From Mauremys mutica (lineage: Eukaryota; Chordata; Testudines; Geoemydidae), in contig NC_059072.1 of the NCBI RefSeq assembly GCF_020497125.1, positions 69,199,697-69,263,696 of the forward strand: a DNA stretch of 64,000 nt, written 5' to 3'. The stretch's first letter is position 1. Each line of letters starts with the position of its first letter. Positions 12,341 through 25,329 of this stretch are shown one piece after another. A program made the translations under genes and the position numbers. The notes under the pieces are model-generated. The model saw nothing but the letters and a program-made list of their open reading frames with translations. It was not told the origin of the DNA and made no database searches.

Positions 12341-14173
12341 GAAGGACATAAAAGTAGATAGTTACAAGACACACATTTTTGCCTGTTTTCAATGCAAATG
12401 ATACCTTCACTTTAAAAAACAAGCCTCATTCCACTTGGAAATGGATATAGATACTGTATAAAATTTCAGAACCAGTATGTGTCTTTGTTTAATTTCAACA
12501 AATTAAGACATTTTCCAAATAGCTCAGAAATAGGAATATGGAGGATATATTCCTGAAATAACTTTTGCATCAGTTGGGATGCACTGATTAAAAATATTTA
12601 TTGATGTTTTTTATAAAACAATATGTTTATCTACTGTAGCTCACAACGTATACTGTCTCAGCTCTCCGTACTCTTACCTTTTGTGTTTGTTACCCTCATT
12701 ATTAATACTTATTTAAGAAAATAATTTGTAATCTCAAAAATCCTGTTTATTTTAAATAAAAAGTCAGTAACTTGAAACAAAAGGACCTGTAAAATTAGAA
12801 TTCTACATTTAGTCTAGAGCCATCAGACATTTCAATTTCTAAAACAACCACAATGGTGTCAGAATATTAACTGGGTTTTAAAATATTCAAAGCAAATGGA
12901 TCCATTCTTTCAAAGGCGCTTACTTTAATCATCAAATAATTTGATGTTTCCTGATGATTCATTTAGAAATGTGCTATCTCCACTAGAGCTACTCTGTCAC
13001 AAAGCTGCAGTTCTGATGATAAATTCAGTTGGATTTTTGTTTTTGGTTTGTTTGTTTAGAATACATTAAAAAAATCTTTGTTTCTAACTAATTTAGAAAA
13101 TGATGCTCTCTACTGGAAATTTTCAAATAGGAGGCCCAGTGGGTTTTTTTTTAAATTGATTTTCATATGCAACATCTATCCTAATAATTTTTTTAGTACA
13201 GTAAGCTTAAAAGATAAAAATTAGAACAACTGCATACTTTTCATTTGAAGCATTCATCATTTGATAGACAGATCTACCATAGAAAAATCAGATTTTATGA
13301 TAAGGGTTTGTTAGACAAAGATTAAAAAAAACAACCATGAAAATTAATTTTCACACAAAAAGCTCATATTATACCAGCAAATATTTTAAATGCAAATGCA
13401 GTAGTAACCAGTCATCTCGTACACCTCCAAGAAGAAAGAAGTGTGAAAAGTGCCTTATTCCAATTCAAACCAGGGAAACTACCAAAATAGGAGTGCTAAA
13501 TGATAGCTTAACCCTGTCTTGGTAGCTTGAAAATAGTGCATTTGGGATTTTGTACTCCAAAAAGAATACCCAAGAGAGTATGTCTAGAGATGAATCAAGC
13601 ATTGTATCGTAAGCAACCAGGAGCATTGTCATAGCAGGAAAGACAACACCATGTTATGAATAGGAAAGGAGATAAAGAGAGAAGCAGTGAGTAAAAAAAC
13701 ATTTATAAACTGGCCTGAAGTGAGGACAGTGCTGACTATGCTGTTGCAATGAAATGAACTATGTCTTCTTGTTTTGAAAAACAAAACAAAACATCCTTTC
13801 AGTCATCTCCACTGGAGATGGTTTGGAGATGGAAAAAGCTTTGCTGTCATCATTTTCTCTCAGAAAATGCAGTACTGTGCAAATAAAAACACTTAGCCAA
13901 AATTTCAGCAAAATGGATAAAATTTGGCAAAGAGAAAAACTATAAAAAAGACACATTTCAGAACACATTTTTTTTGTTTTTAAATGACCATTTAATTTTT
14001 TTAAAACTTTGTATTAGGTCTTATATTATAATATGAAATTTAAAGGTTAGAATCAAAAGGAAATGTTTAAATTTTGTCAAAAATGTTTAGATTGATCCAT
14101 GATGAAATATTTTAGGGACTTTCCTTTTTAGTTTTGTTCTGATCTGAAACAAAGCCAAATTTCAAACTCTTTT
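12341..14173. other. AT-rich stretch without recognised features
   Basis: Open frames are short and lack domains. Homopolymeric A and T runs are common. No repeat termini are recognised. Confidence 0.35.
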
Positions 14174-14181
14174 GTCTAATG

Positions 14182-14516
14182 CAGGGGTTGGCAACCTCTG
14201 GTACGCGGCTCGCCAGGGTAAGCACCCTGGCGGGCTGGGCCAGTTTATTTACCTGCCGCGTCCGCAGGTTCAGCCGATTGCAGCTCCCACTGGCCGCGGT
14301 TCACTGCTCCAGGCCAATGGGGGCTGCGGGAAGTGGCGCGGGCTGAGGAATGTGCTGGCTGCGGCTTCCCGCCACCCCCATTGGCCTGGAGCGGCAAACC
14401 ACGGCCAGTGGGAGCTGCAATCGGCCGAACCTGCGGACGTGGCAGATAAACAAACTGGCCCGGCCCGCCAGGATGCTTACTCTGGCAAGCCACGTGCCAG
14501 AGGTTGCCAACCCCTG
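14182..14516. mobile_element. Palindromic hAT MITE with 8-bp target duplication
   Basis: Perfect copies of GTCTAATG flank the element at 14174-14181 and 14517-14524. The ends are CAGGGGTTGGCAACCTCT and its reverse complement. Almost the entire 335-bp unit is one long inverted repeat centred near 14350, with arms carrying CCAGTTTATTTACCTGCC, CCCACTGGCC and GGCCAATGGGG motifs. The mirror-image open frames of 80-116 codons on both strands are by-products of the palindrome. CpG dinucleotides are frequent compared with the flanks. Confidence 0.9.
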
Positions 14517-14694
14517 GTCTAATGGAATTTTTGTCATCCACACAGCTCTTATCTTCCTGTGAGTTACCTGGAATTACAATACCTTTCCTCTCCTGCTCAC
14601 CCTACCCCCAAAATTGATTACTATATGCTTTTCCCCTCCAAAACAGTCTCAGTATTATCGTTATTGGCTAGTCAATCAAAACTAAGGTTAAGAT

Positions 14695-15250
14695 TTTGTC
14701 ATGGTTATTTGTTAGTAAAAGTCACTGACAGGTTGTGGGCAATAAACAAAAATTCACAGGAGCTGTGACTTGTCCATCACTTTTACTAAAATAATGGGGG
14801 AGAGACTGCTGGGAGGAAGGAGGAATGACAGCTGGAGCCCATTTCGGGGGGCGGGGTAACAGCCCCAGTCCCAGCACCACAAGAGCAGCCCAGCTCCACG
14901 CTCCCACTTCAGCCATGGGAGAGAGGGTGCACAGCCCCAGCTTCAGCCACGGATGAAGATGCAAGGTGCAGGGGGGCGCATAGCCCCTGCTCAAGCTGTG
15001 GATGGCAGGAGCCAGCTCTGGCCCTGACTCAAGCCATGGGGTGGGGATTGCACAGCCCCTGCTCTGGCCCTGGCTGAAGCTACAGGTGGGGGTGCACAGC
15101 CCCAACTCCGGCCCCAGCTGAAGCCATGGGGAGGGGGGAGGGGAGAGGGGCACTGAGCTGGCTCTGCTGCTACTGCTGACGACTGAAGCTGAAGTCACGG
15201 AGGTCTGGTCAAATCATGGAATCTGACTTCTGTGACTCCATGACTAAATC
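14695..15250. mobile_element. Probable hAT-like non-autonomous repeat
   Basis: The left part has GTCACTGACAGG and GTGACTTGTCCATCACTTTTAC. The right part has TCATGGAATCTGACTTCTGTGACTCC and CATGACTAAATC in the opposite sense, giving weak inverted-repeat ends rich in GTCAC/GTGAC. The interior is CAGCC/CCAGC-rich and yields a spurious 158-codon minus frame. No clear target duplication was found, so boundaries are approximate. Confidence 0.45.
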
Positions 15251-15255
15251 ATATC

Positions 15256-15765
15256 CTTCATCATAACTAAACCACCTAATATCAGCATCCAAAGTCTGGT
15301 ATGAGTCTGTAGTTACTGCTTTCTTCCTTTAGGCTTAAAATTTGGCATTTAGCCACTGGACCAAGTAGAAGGTGGTACAGAGCTCCCAGAGAGGTCTGGT
15401 GCTCAAGGGGAATGTGAAAACTACTGCAACAGCCTGTTTCTTGCAGTGCACCCAGTTTACTCTGCTTGGCCCTACCCCTTCACTGTGCTTCAAAACCCAT
15501 GTGGAGCACACTGTATCCTCAAGGATGCCTGGAGAGAGGAGGGCCGCGACTACAGTTGTTCACAAGATGTGCCAAGAGATTGCCCTTATACTGGAGCAGA
15601 ACAGAGGGACCCACCTGTTAAGTCTAATGGAAAGGTCCTTACAAAGAAACAGAAATGACACCATATGACGTCTGTTCCAAATGAAAAATAACCAGTGCAG
15701 CTCAGATTGAAAACACACACACAATTATTTTGGGCCCAATTAAATCTACTTAAATTGAACTTTTA
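15256..15765. other. Stretch without recognised features
   Basis: The 98-codon + frame at 15372-15668 has no recognisable domain. No repeat boundaries are seen. Confidence 0.35.
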
Positions 15766-16310
15766 TTAGAGCTGGTTGGAAACAGGGATTTTCACCTTGA
15801 AAATCTGACAAAAACAAATGTTTGTCAAAATTTTCCATGGAATATTTTGATTTATCAAATCAACTGAAAGTTTGCAGCTGAAATCTTTTGGTTGAAAATT
15901 GAAAATCTGAATTTGGAAATGCTACCATGGTGTTTCTTTGGAGTGGTAATTTTGCTGCCACGTGTCCCCATTCTCCTCTATGGACTAGGCTGCCTTGATT
16001 ACATCTCCCATGATGCTCCATGGTCTTTATTCTCCCTGAGCTACTGCAATTATGGGAGATGTAGTTCAGCTGGGGAACCCAACCCACAGGAGGCACTGAA
16101 GATAAAAGGTAGCTGAGCCACAACTTCCATGAGGTATTGCAGTGGCATTTTAGAATAAAAAAAGTTTCATTTTTCATGTTTTGGTTTTTTGGGGGGGCAA
16201 AAAGTTGAACTTTTCTCCAGAAAGCAAACACCTTTCACACACCAAAAAAACTAGTCAAAATCCAATTTTCTATCAAAAACAGTTTTGATGGAAATATTTC
16301 AACCAGTCCT
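15766..16310. mobile_element. Probable non-autonomous DNA transposon
   Basis: The left end reads AGAGCTGGTTGGAAA and the reversed right end reads AGGACTGGTTGAAATATTTCC, forming imperfect inverted ends. The subterminal regions are full of GAAAATTTT/TTTTCAA-type motifs. The middle contains two oppositely oriented CATGG/CTCCCAT...ATGGGAG segments. I could not find a target duplication, so superfamily is undetermined (hAT is possible). Confidence 0.5.
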
Positions 16311-16311
16311 G

Positions 16312-17415
16312 CTTCCAATACATTTTTCAGAATGATTATTTTAATTATTTATTTTTCCACAAAGACCTACAGGTAAATTTTATTTTTTTTCACTACAGGA
16401 AGATCAAGGCAAACTCATTTATTTGAAGTACATCTCAGATAACGTGATAGAAACAGTGATTTCTGGGTCAGAGATAAGCCTTTACTTAAACTTTTCTAAG
16501 GCTAGTTTAAACATGGCTGCAAACTAATCATCCATATGCACATGGTTAAAAGCAAACTCCCACAATACCTCGAGGCAGATGGACACCCACTTGCAGCACT
16601 ATGCAAACACGTCAAAGGTGATTTAATTAATTGATGTCTGGTCTAATGGACTAGTAGAAAACACATTGTTTTTACTGCTACAGTATGGACCAACTTCAAA
16701 TAAGCTCATATTTGCTTTCAGGTCTACTTCAAAGCTTGGTATAAGATGCTAGTTTTAGAGTGTTCTCTGTAGAATACCCAGAAGATAATGTAATTCATAA
16801 AATCGCTGACTCTATCTTACATAGTTAAAATCTCTCTAGCACAAGAGGACCAGGCAAACAAAATAGTATTTATAAGGTGTTAAAAATTCACTTACAAGTG
16901 TGGTAAATGTGGTTCACTGGAATTTGTCTTAATAGCTTTTTCCAGTCCCAGGGTGAAAAAGTAGGCTATTTGCTATAGCAGATTATTTGTTTTTCAAATG
17001 CAGAGCCGTGGAAGGGATTTAGTTTACTGACAAAGCAAAAAAGTAGAGTAATTTCCTTAACTATGTTAATTTAGATTCCGATAGAAAAAAAAGTGCCAAA
17101 ATATATTTTATCACATTTTCAATTACAATTAATCTATTTTTTAAGTTCTAATTAAATGCCTGAGTAACACAAACATTTAAGAGAGTGGTGTTTTCATTTT
17201 ATGCTGTGTGGAACAGACATTTGATTCATTCCAAGCTATAGTGGTTACTTAGCAGATTCCATCTCAGAATTCACACTGATGTGCTTGTGGACTAGGTAGT
17301 TCTATTATGTCTGTTTGTTCTAATACAAATTATATACATGGTTTTATTTTTTCTCTGAAGGTCTTTTAACTTGGCAGGACATCTGTCTTAATCTATTCCA
17401 CCTAGAGTGTACCCA
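16312..17415. other. AT-rich stretch without recognised features
   Basis: No supported gene, repeat terminus or RNA gene is visible. Confidence 0.35.
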
Positions 17416-17417
17416 TA

Positions 17418-17771
17418 CAGTAGAACCTCAGCATTACAAACACTGCTGGAATGGAGGTTGTTTGTAACTCTGAAATGTTTGGAACTCTTAACAAAACATT
17501 GTGGTTGTTCTTTCAAAAGTTTACAACTGAACATTGACTTAATACAGCTTTGAAACTTTACTATGCAGAAGAAAAATGCTGCTTTCCCTTTTTTTTTACT
17601 AGTTTATGTTTAACACAGTACTGTACTGTATTAGCATATTATTTTTGTTAGTGTGTGTGTGTGTGTGTGTGTCTCTTCTGATGCCTTTTTGCATACTTCC
17701 AGTTCCAAATGAGATGAGTGGTTGACTGGTCAGTTCGTAATTCTGAGATTTGTAACTCTGAGGTTCTACTG
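17418..17771. mobile_element. Tigger-like MITE
   Basis: The left end is CAGTAGAACCTCAGCATTAC and the right end is its counterpart, ending TCTGAGGTTCTACTG. TA precedes the left end; CA follows the right end and is probably a decayed TA. Subterminal TTTGTAACTCTGA motifs occur at both ends. A (GT)11 microsatellite at 17651-17672 lies inside. Confidence 0.75.
17651..17672. repeat. (GT)n microsatellite
   Basis: Eleven GT units, located inside the Tigger-like MITE. Confidence 0.9.
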
Positions 17772-18151
17772 CATATGTAACTCCATCCTAGTCTGTAGTT
17801 GCATGTGTGAATCTCAAGTATGAGCATGAGGGGTGAATTATGTAAAGGTTCATTGCAAATTGTTACACCCAATTATATTTATATTATATTCTTACATTAA
17901 GAGACTCCCTCTGCTAGTAGGTAACATACAAGAAATGCTTGGAATAAAAGGTGCCTCTCCATCCCCAATCTGGTGCCAATGCTCATTCCAGGAAGAGGTG
18001 ACATAGAGGTATACAGAGGATTATCACATACCAAGATCAGAAAAAGCTGGATCAATTCCACTAATATATAGGAGGACAATGTGGAAGGGGAAGTATTAAA
18101 AATCAGCAGTTCCTTTTTATTGGAGTTACAAAGCAGACCCTCCTATTAGTT

Positions 18152-18240
18152 GGGTTTGGTCCTGCTTTGAGCAGGGGGTTGGACTAGATGACTTCCTGAG
18201 GTCCCTTCCAACCCTGAGTTTCTATGATTCTATGATAACA
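18152..18240 (+). mobile_element. CR1 LINE 3' tail
   Basis: Contains TTTGGTCCTGCTTTGAGCAG, GGGGTTGGACTAGATGAC, TGAGGTCCCTTCCAACCC and a TTCTATGATTCTATGAT tail. This is a short 5'-truncated CR1 insertion without coding sequence. Confidence 0.92.
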
Positions 18241-18785
18241 AAAGACAAAGAAAACATAAATGAGAGAACAGAACAATATTCTTTACTCAGCACTGTGCAG
18301 CGATATTGCCAGATAGTCAAATGGCCCTGATCCATGTGTTCAAGCATGTACAGTCATTCCTAAAGTTAAGACTTTGGTGCCTGATCCTGAAAACATGTTT
18401 TCAAGAATATTGATTACTATAGAGTGTGGTACCATTTACTTCATCTGGGCTACTCATGGTACCATTTGTAGACATCCAGCCTTATATTATAAAGTTCTCT
18501 GGCAGGGACTTGTGTCAATTTATATTTCTGTACTAAAGTATCAAGCACCCATATGCACTGCAGAAATGATAGAATAATAACACTAGTTAAATAAGTTCTT
18601 TCTTACACAGTTCTCAAACGTAGCATAGATGGAGATGAGTGCAGGTATTCAATAAAAGGTATTGTCATGGCACAGGTACATTCCTCCATTTTCAGAAAAC
18701 CATGTCTGTCAATAACCAAGAATGCTACCCAACTCCACTGATGCCATAAGACTATTCACACATTCAATATTTAATCAGCAGTAAT
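18241..18785. other. Stretch without recognised features
   Basis: AT-rich. The 67-codon frame at 18374-18577 carries no recognisable domain. Confidence 0.35.
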
Positions 18786-18787
18786 AG

Positions 18788-18942
18788 AGTGGATTCTACT
18801 CCTGATTTGGCTGTTGACCAGCTTTATGAGCTTGGGCTAGTCATTTCCCCAATCTGTGCCTCTGTTTCCCCTCCCACACTTTGTCTTTCTTGTCTATTTA
18901 GATTAGATTATAAGCTTTTGGTGGCAGGAGCTGTCTCTTACT
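18788..18942 (+). mobile_element. MIR/CORE-SINE fragment, left half
   Basis: Contains GAGCTTGGGCTAGTCATTTC, CCAATCTGTGCCTCTGTTTC and, after a gap, ATTATAAGCTTTTGGTGGCAG with GAGCTGTCTCTTACTAT. These match the 3' half of MIR-like SINEs. The element continues after the inserted MITE at about 19163. Confidence 0.75.
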
Positions 18943-19162
18943 ATGGCCTGGTATACACTAGAAAATACGTCAGTATAACTACATTGCCCGGGGTGTGAAA
19001 AATCCACACCCTTGAATGACAGAGTTAAACCAACATAACCCCTAGTTTAGACAGCTTTAGATCAATGGGATAAATTCTCCCATCGACCTAGCTACTGACT
19101 CTCGGGGAGGTCACCAATCGGAGAAGCCCCATTGTGGCGTTTTAAGTGTAGACAAGCCCTCA
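18943..19162. mobile_element. Harbinger-type MITE inserted in a MIR
   Basis: The left end GGCCTGGTATACACTA and the reversed right end GGGCTTGTCTACACTTA form Harbinger-like inverted repeats. The central part has GGGATAAATTCTCCCATCGACC. The MIR sequence is interrupted exactly here and resumes on the far side. The 3-bp target duplication is no longer clean, so the ends may be off by a few bases. Confidence 0.75.
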
Positions 19163-19245
19163 GTATATGTACAATGCCTACCATAATGGGGCCATAGATC
19201 CACTCACTTGGAACCTGTAGGCACTATTGTCAAACAATTAATAAT
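19163..19245 (+). mobile_element. MIR/CORE-SINE fragment, right half
   Basis: GTATATGTACAATGCCTACC, ATAATGGGGCC and GTAGGCACTATTG continue the MIR-like 3' end begun at 18788. Confidence 0.7.
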
Positions 19246-19249
19246 CAGT

Positions 19250-22200
19250 CTTGGCTTACCATCACACCTTATGTAGTATTTTACCAGAATTCCTTACAAC
19301 ATCAATATTCTTTTGTCTTTTCTCTCCCTTTCTGAGAGGCAGTCTTAACACTGAAGGCATATTACATTGATAAGCATTTCCAAAACCATAATAAATAATT
19401 TCCTGTAAGCACCACTTAGTCAAGGGTACATATGTCCATATACCACTTCCACATCACAAACTGGCAAAAGAGAAATAATTTTAATTTGGTAGAGTTAAAT
19501 CAAAATCTTTTCCCTGATGGATGGCATTTCACAAGCCATCCCTACATCCGTCTTTCTTGACTACATAAATTGACTGTGTCCTCAGGGCTGCAGAAGATGT
19601 ATGATTGCCCATTCCATTCTACTGAGAGTCTTGTTTGGGTACAATGTACAATATTTGTGATTTATGTGTTAAATCATGTCATCCTCTGGGTAAAAATCTC
19701 ATGGGCAAGCTAGAGTTAGTTGGAAAACTCTCTAATAGAGTTTCTGTACTGTACTGTATTGTATTGTACTGAAGGAGCAAAGGAGTTTTTGCTCCAATGT
19801 GGGCAGGGAGCTGAGCCCTCCAACTACTTGTGATCTTGGAACATCCAAGGAAATATCATGTGATTTATGTCAGGGAGCTGGTCTCTACAACTACTTGGCC
19901 AGGTAGCATGAAATGCTTTTCCACTGCTTTCAGGCCCTTGCCCTATCCCCTGAGGAGAATTAATAACCCAGAGTGGGAATCTGTGGGCATTAATAGTAAC
20001 AAAATCAGCTTTATTGTATATTATTTCCTTATAGATTTGCTGGGGGGATGCTGTTATGTAGGGCAGCTGTCCACAACCTCAATGCATCCCTGCCCAACCA
20101 CATTTCCCCTAAACCTCAGAGATGTAAACATATATAATACATGTATAGATATGTTTGCAAGGAGGGGAAGGTGGTGAAGCTTTGACAGTGGGCAAATTTT
20201 AGAAAGGTGTTTTGTTGGTTTGTGTCATCCCTTCTGCACCTAACACACAGTGAAGGGAATATTCTGGCCTTTTATATCTACAATCTCTTACCTAATATAG
20301 GCTATTAAACATTTGTAAAGCTTTGCAGCGCACCTTTAAATTGAGTTAATACATTGCTTCTTCCTGTTTTGTCTCTCGCTCTATGTTCCTATTTTGATCA
20401 AAAGTATGTTTTCATATTTTTAATTGATTTCATGATTTTTAATTTGCAAGAGATACATCTGGCCTGTATTCCATGGAATAAATGTTTTATTTTAGCCCTT
20501 AAAGGGTTGGCATAGAAATCAATTTTACAATAACAAGCTGTAAAACATATAAATTTGACTTTGTCCTTTGCTTTATAAAAATTGCATTTGCCACCTTTAT
20601 GCAGCAAATGATGAAGGAACCACTAGAGAATTTAAAGCTACCTGGATTTAAAAGGAAAAGCACTTATGAAAAATGAAATGGGAGGTAACTCCTTACACTA
20701 GCTGGAGATTGATTTTTGTAATGAGGATAAAGGTCCAATAAGTAATTGTATCATTGGTCCTGGGGCATTAGGCCTAGTCAGGAAATGTTTTTTTCCTTCT
20801 AAGTTGGTGTATTGATTTTATATTGATATTTCCATTATCCTCACAGTTTTTCTTTAAGAATTCATTTGTTGATTCAATTTCTTACTGAGGCAGAAGGAGG
20901 AGAGATTAATAAATGAAGAAGCCGAGTTGATAATGGCTATTCTACTCATCAGGAATACAGAAACTCCTAAACTCCACCTTGTCTCGGTTTAGCAGATTAC
21001 ATTGACAGTTGTTTTTGTTTATGTTGAACACAGGCACCAGTTTATTGCAGCCATAAGAGAGCGCACCAATGATCCCAGATGAGAACCAGCAAACATATTT
21101 CTTGTGCATTTTATGCAGTGCTTAATCTGCATTTGTTCTTGTCATATAATATAATAATGACACACACATACAAATGACAGTATGCTTGCTGCTTGCTAAA
21201 ATATAAAATGGCTTTCACACAGTTGCATCTAGGAAAGCTGCTACCAGCTCTTAGCTGTTTTGTTTTTGAAGGATGCTCTGCAGAAAATCAAACACTAGTG
21301 GTAGAAAAAGTTCCTTTGACTGTTTTCAGATTTAATGCAGAGCTGTCAGACCACCTGGGAAAAGAAGATCAATCTTTCTATTTATTTTTAAACTTATTTA
21401 TGAAATTTTTGAGCCTTTCCAAACAATTGAAAGTGACAGATATAAATAGAATCTATACACCATAAAATAGATAACTCCATATTATGAATGCATGAAAATG
21501 AGGAGCAACATCCTAAAAATAAGTCCAGACAAATATCAAATAGTGAAAGAGAGAACATTTGATGGAAAAAAAGGTATAGCAGTGATTACCATCATAATTG
21601 CATTCACAATGCAATGGTAGAAAAATAGAACGAGAGTAATCTAATGTTGTTTGTAATTTACATTTCAATGCTTTACATAAAAGGAACAGTACACACAGTT
21701 AAGACCCTAGGGAATACACCATCATAAATACTTTACTAGACCCTCAGCAGAATATTTATCATTCATAGTCTGCATATTTTCATTATCTGCTATCAAAAGT
21801 ATAGCAAAAACATCTTTAATAATAGTTTATTCAATTGATGCCATGGCTTCTTCAAATTTCTTTCTTATAGAAAAAAGTCCTATAGAATTTAACTGGGAAT
21901 TAAATCAGTTGGGTTCCATAGCAATTAAATACGATTATTACAACTATCCCAAGAGAGGTAGCAAACATTAGATCTGCTCAAAATCACTATTATTCTGAGA
22001 TTCTATAAAATTTAATAGGGTATGTTAATGCCATCAACAAGAATTTTTGAGTTATCTTACAGAAATGATCTCTCTGCTAATATAATTCTACAAGTTGTTT
22101 TTCATGCATAGAAAGCTATTCTCTATTTGGTTCTATGGAATTTTTTTTTCCAAGGATAGGGAGAAGGTGAGGCCAATTTTCAATCCAAAAATCATTCATC

Positions 22201-22534
22201 TTCCTTATAGTTGCTGAAAAGATAATGGATCCCTCCCAAAACACCACAAAGATTTGCTGGAGACCATCTTGGATACTGACGTGATAAAATATCAGATTTG
22301 AGCATATCTATTTTTGCCACCTCTCCTGGGATAATTGTAATGACTACAATTGTCTATGTCTTCTAACTAAAACATTTTTTTAAATGTTCACTATTGCCAA
22401 AACCTTTTCCTGGTTTCACCTTTGTGATGCAATTTGAGGAGAAATCCCAGATAGCTGCCAGCTATGATGCAGGAGTGATGTCTAGCTGTCACTACCTACC
22501 TCACTAAACCTCTCCTCCTGGACTTCTATTGTAC
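19250..22534. other. Long AT-rich stretch without recognised features
   Basis: Only small features are visible, such as a TGTACTGTATTG pentamer-like reiteration near 19745 and A/T runs. The 115-codon frame at 19830-20177 and the 90-codon frame at 21193-21465 have no recognisable domain, and I do not call them genes. This could be unique intronic or intergenic DNA. Confidence 0.4.
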
Positions 22535-22542
22535 AGTAGGAT

Positions 22543-22798
22543 CAGGGCCGGCCCTAGACCAAATGGTGCCCCAGGTGACGAATGTATTTGGCACCCTCCC
22601 CCTCCATTTGTTAAACTTTGAATACCTTATTCATTATTGCATTTGTAGCACGGTGCATGATTTGCATGCATGATTTATTCCTGTCATAAAAGATGATAAA
22701 TTTGCATGCTAGGATCTGTCAATCTTCAGGCCTGTGGCCTCACCAAGCCCGGCACCCCAGCCAGTCGCCTGGGCTGCCAGCACTTAAAGCTGGTCCTG
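22543..22798. mobile_element. Short non-autonomous hAT element
   Basis: The left end CAGGGCCGGCCCTAGACC matches the reversed right end CAGGACCAGCTTTAAG. AGTAGGAT (22535-22542) and GGTAGGCT (22799-22806) are an 8-bp target duplication with two mismatches. It is 256 bp long and non-coding. Confidence 0.75.
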
Positions 22799-22806
22799 GG
22801 TAGGCT

Positions 22807-24145
22807 AAGCATCCCTACAAGTAAATGCCATCATTTGGCAGGTGGAGAAGAGGGCTGCATGTGTCTTGATGCCAGAGAGGAAGAAGAACATGCTGACAAA
22901 ACTGTGCTTGGTGTTAGTTTTCCAACATTGGTTGTAGCTAGCATAGTCTTGGCACTATTCCACTGCTCAGTGTGGAGCGGACAGAGATGTTTTCAAAACT
23001 GATAGTAGAAGCCATGCTATACACTGTCCACTAGCAAAATTATAGCATGAGTGTAGACCTCAAAGCCTGTTACAGCCATATTTGGCCACACCTGTGCTTG
23101 AAAGTGATTTCAAACACTATTACTATCTGTCACAGTTTGGTGACAGGGCTACTATGTCAGGGATATAGATGGAAGAATGGGATGTTTTCTCATCTGAAGA
23201 GCCATACGTCATTGTCTCCAAGTCAGGAGCAAAGAAATAGAGAAACATTTCTCAGACTGTTTTTCTTTGATCTATTCCGGTCTTTGATATACAGAAGGAA
23301 TGAGTCACTGTTTGGCTTCATGGGACCATCACAAGAAAAACCCTTCACTTTTATCTCAGATGATGTTCAAATTGCAGACAGACTGTAGTGAACTGGAAAA
23401 TACACCACAAAGAAAAAAAAACACAGGTAATTTAAAAACCATTAACACCTCCACCCAAAATCTAATTACTCCTCTAGCCTCCATTCTTTAGCTTGTTCAT
23501 ATACCATCTACAAACAGTCAATGTTTTGGGCAACTCATTGCTCAGGTCAGAATAATTCCAGCCTTATGCCATAAAAAATGAAAGGTTTAGAGCTTTGGGG
23601 ACCCAATATTGAGCAATGGCTTGTGAATCAGATTCCCAGTTAAGAATACTGGAATAGTTTGCTGTTAACCAGGGAATAACAAATATTGATTTCCCTCAGA
23701 ATTATTACATTCTTTACTAAAAGCCTTGCAGTATATGATCTTGTAGCAGAAGCTAGCATATACAGTGGTACTACAGTATCTGTGATATTCTTAGCTGGGA
23801 CAACACATCATGCAAAACATTTGATAGTGGCTCTTGCACAAGTGTAATTGAGACTCTTTGGTTTCCTTATTATCAGAAAATGCTTCAGCTAACATATATA
23901 TTTTATATCTGTTAAACACTGAGGGGTAAATTGTGGCAGCCCATGTGTCCTAGAGGGATTTCCCAACTAGGGAGTGAGTATTGTATCACAGATAGGCCTA
24001 ACAGTGTCTCTGAAAGTGTGGGAGAGTATGGTGAATGCTATAATTTTTCAAAGGATGAAGAGTGAGTCCATCCATGCCCCTGGCAACAGCTCTGGTTGGT
24101 GAAGAGGGAAATATTCTCTTACCCGACATCCTCTCTGCCCTCACT
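22807..24145. other. Stretch without recognised features
   Basis: The 113-codon frame at 23047-23388 has no identified domain. No repeat termini are recognised. Confidence 0.35.
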
Positions 24146-24148
24146 GTG

Positions 24149-24300
24149 TATGTCTACACTGCCATTAGACAACTAAGTCTAGCCATGTCAGCTGACTTTG
24201 GTTGATGAATCTTGGACTGAGGTGTTGTTTAACTGCAGTGTACATGTCCGGGCTCAGGCTGGACCCCTGTCTCTGAAACCCTCCACCCTAGTGGTGGGCA
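24149..24300. mobile_element. Diverged Harbinger-like MITE
   Basis: TATGTCTACACTGCCATTAG on the left and TTAACTGCAGTGTACATGTC on the right resemble GTCTACACTG-type inverted ends. The right limit is uncertain because GGGCTCAGGCTGG and nearby sequence may also belong to the family. Confidence 0.5.
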
Positions 24301-24584
24301 ACCCCACCACTGCTCCACCCTCTTTGGTAAGTTATACAAAATGAGCTGGATGGATGTTTTAGCCCAACTTCTGGTGAACAAATTTCTATGTCATCATTGG
24401 TTTGAATTGGAATCCTTTTGACCAGTCTTAATAGAAAGGCCAAGGACTAAATAGACATGAAAGTTGAACTTAACCACTTGAACAATTTACCAGAGGTCAT
24501 AGTGGATTATCCATCAGTGGCAAAGTTTTAGTCAAGATGGGACCTTTTTAAAAGATCTGCTATGGTTGAAAAAGAATTATTTTG

Positions 24585-24665
24585 GTGAAGTTCTATGGCT
24601 TGTGTTATAGAGGAGGTCAGACTATATTATCACAATGGTCCCTTTTGGCCTTGGAATCTATAAAC
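24585..24665 (+). mobile_element. CR1 LINE 3' tail
   Basis: Contains GCTTGTGTTATAGAGGAGG, TCAGACTA, AATGGTCCCTTTTGGCCTTG and AATCTAT. It is a diverged CR1 3' end. Confidence 0.8.
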
Positions 24666-24669
24666 TTTC

Positions 24670-25320
24670 CACTCACCTTTAGAAGTGATCCGTACAGGGT
24701 TGAGGCACACTGGCATAGCTGTGTGAGGAAGCCTGCACTGTCACCCTGTGCAATATTTCTGTTTTCAGGATTAAAAAAAAGGTTCCAAATCTAGTACTGT
24801 TAGTTTGACATCTTTTGTGAATACTAAAGTGAACTTAAAAACAAAACACCATATGCAGAGCTGAGATCGGCTGTTCATTCAGTTTTATATGTGATGAAGA
24901 GGTAACCCTTTGAGGCACAAATATCCAAGAGGCACAAGAAGCCATGAAGTTAAAAATAACATGCCAGTGAACCATGATGAGATTTTAAAAGGTTTATGCC
25001 ATTTGTCCAATAGTCTGGCTTTTCATTACAAGCATGAATGTACCATTAAATTCACTTTGAAAAGCAAATTTAAAAACATAGAAAATCTATGTCAACAATC
25101 CATGGGAAATATAAATTGCTCCCAGTGCGGGAGTCGATGAGTTCAGTTAATGGTAACATTCAGCATAAAATCACTTTCTTATTCTATGCTATTCTATTCC
25201 AGATAGTATCTGAACATGGTATTATATTGTCTAAATGGTTGTTGTAAGTAGAAAGTTGAAAGAAAGGAGTTGAACACTGGAGTACACATTGTGTACTTTA
25301 GCATTTTACAGTGCTTTTTC
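24670..25320. other. Stretch without recognised features
   Basis: No supported gene. The 76-codon frame at 24910-25140 has no recognisable domain. Confidence 0.35.
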
Positions 25321-25329
25321 CCTTTAAAA

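Noticed and set aside
14722..15198. 158-codon minus frame
   Set aside because: Ser/Pro/Leu-rich frame within a repeat, without domain features.
19830..20177. 115-codon + frame
   Set aside because: No domain, no splice or promoter context, and typical of chance frames in AT-rich DNA.
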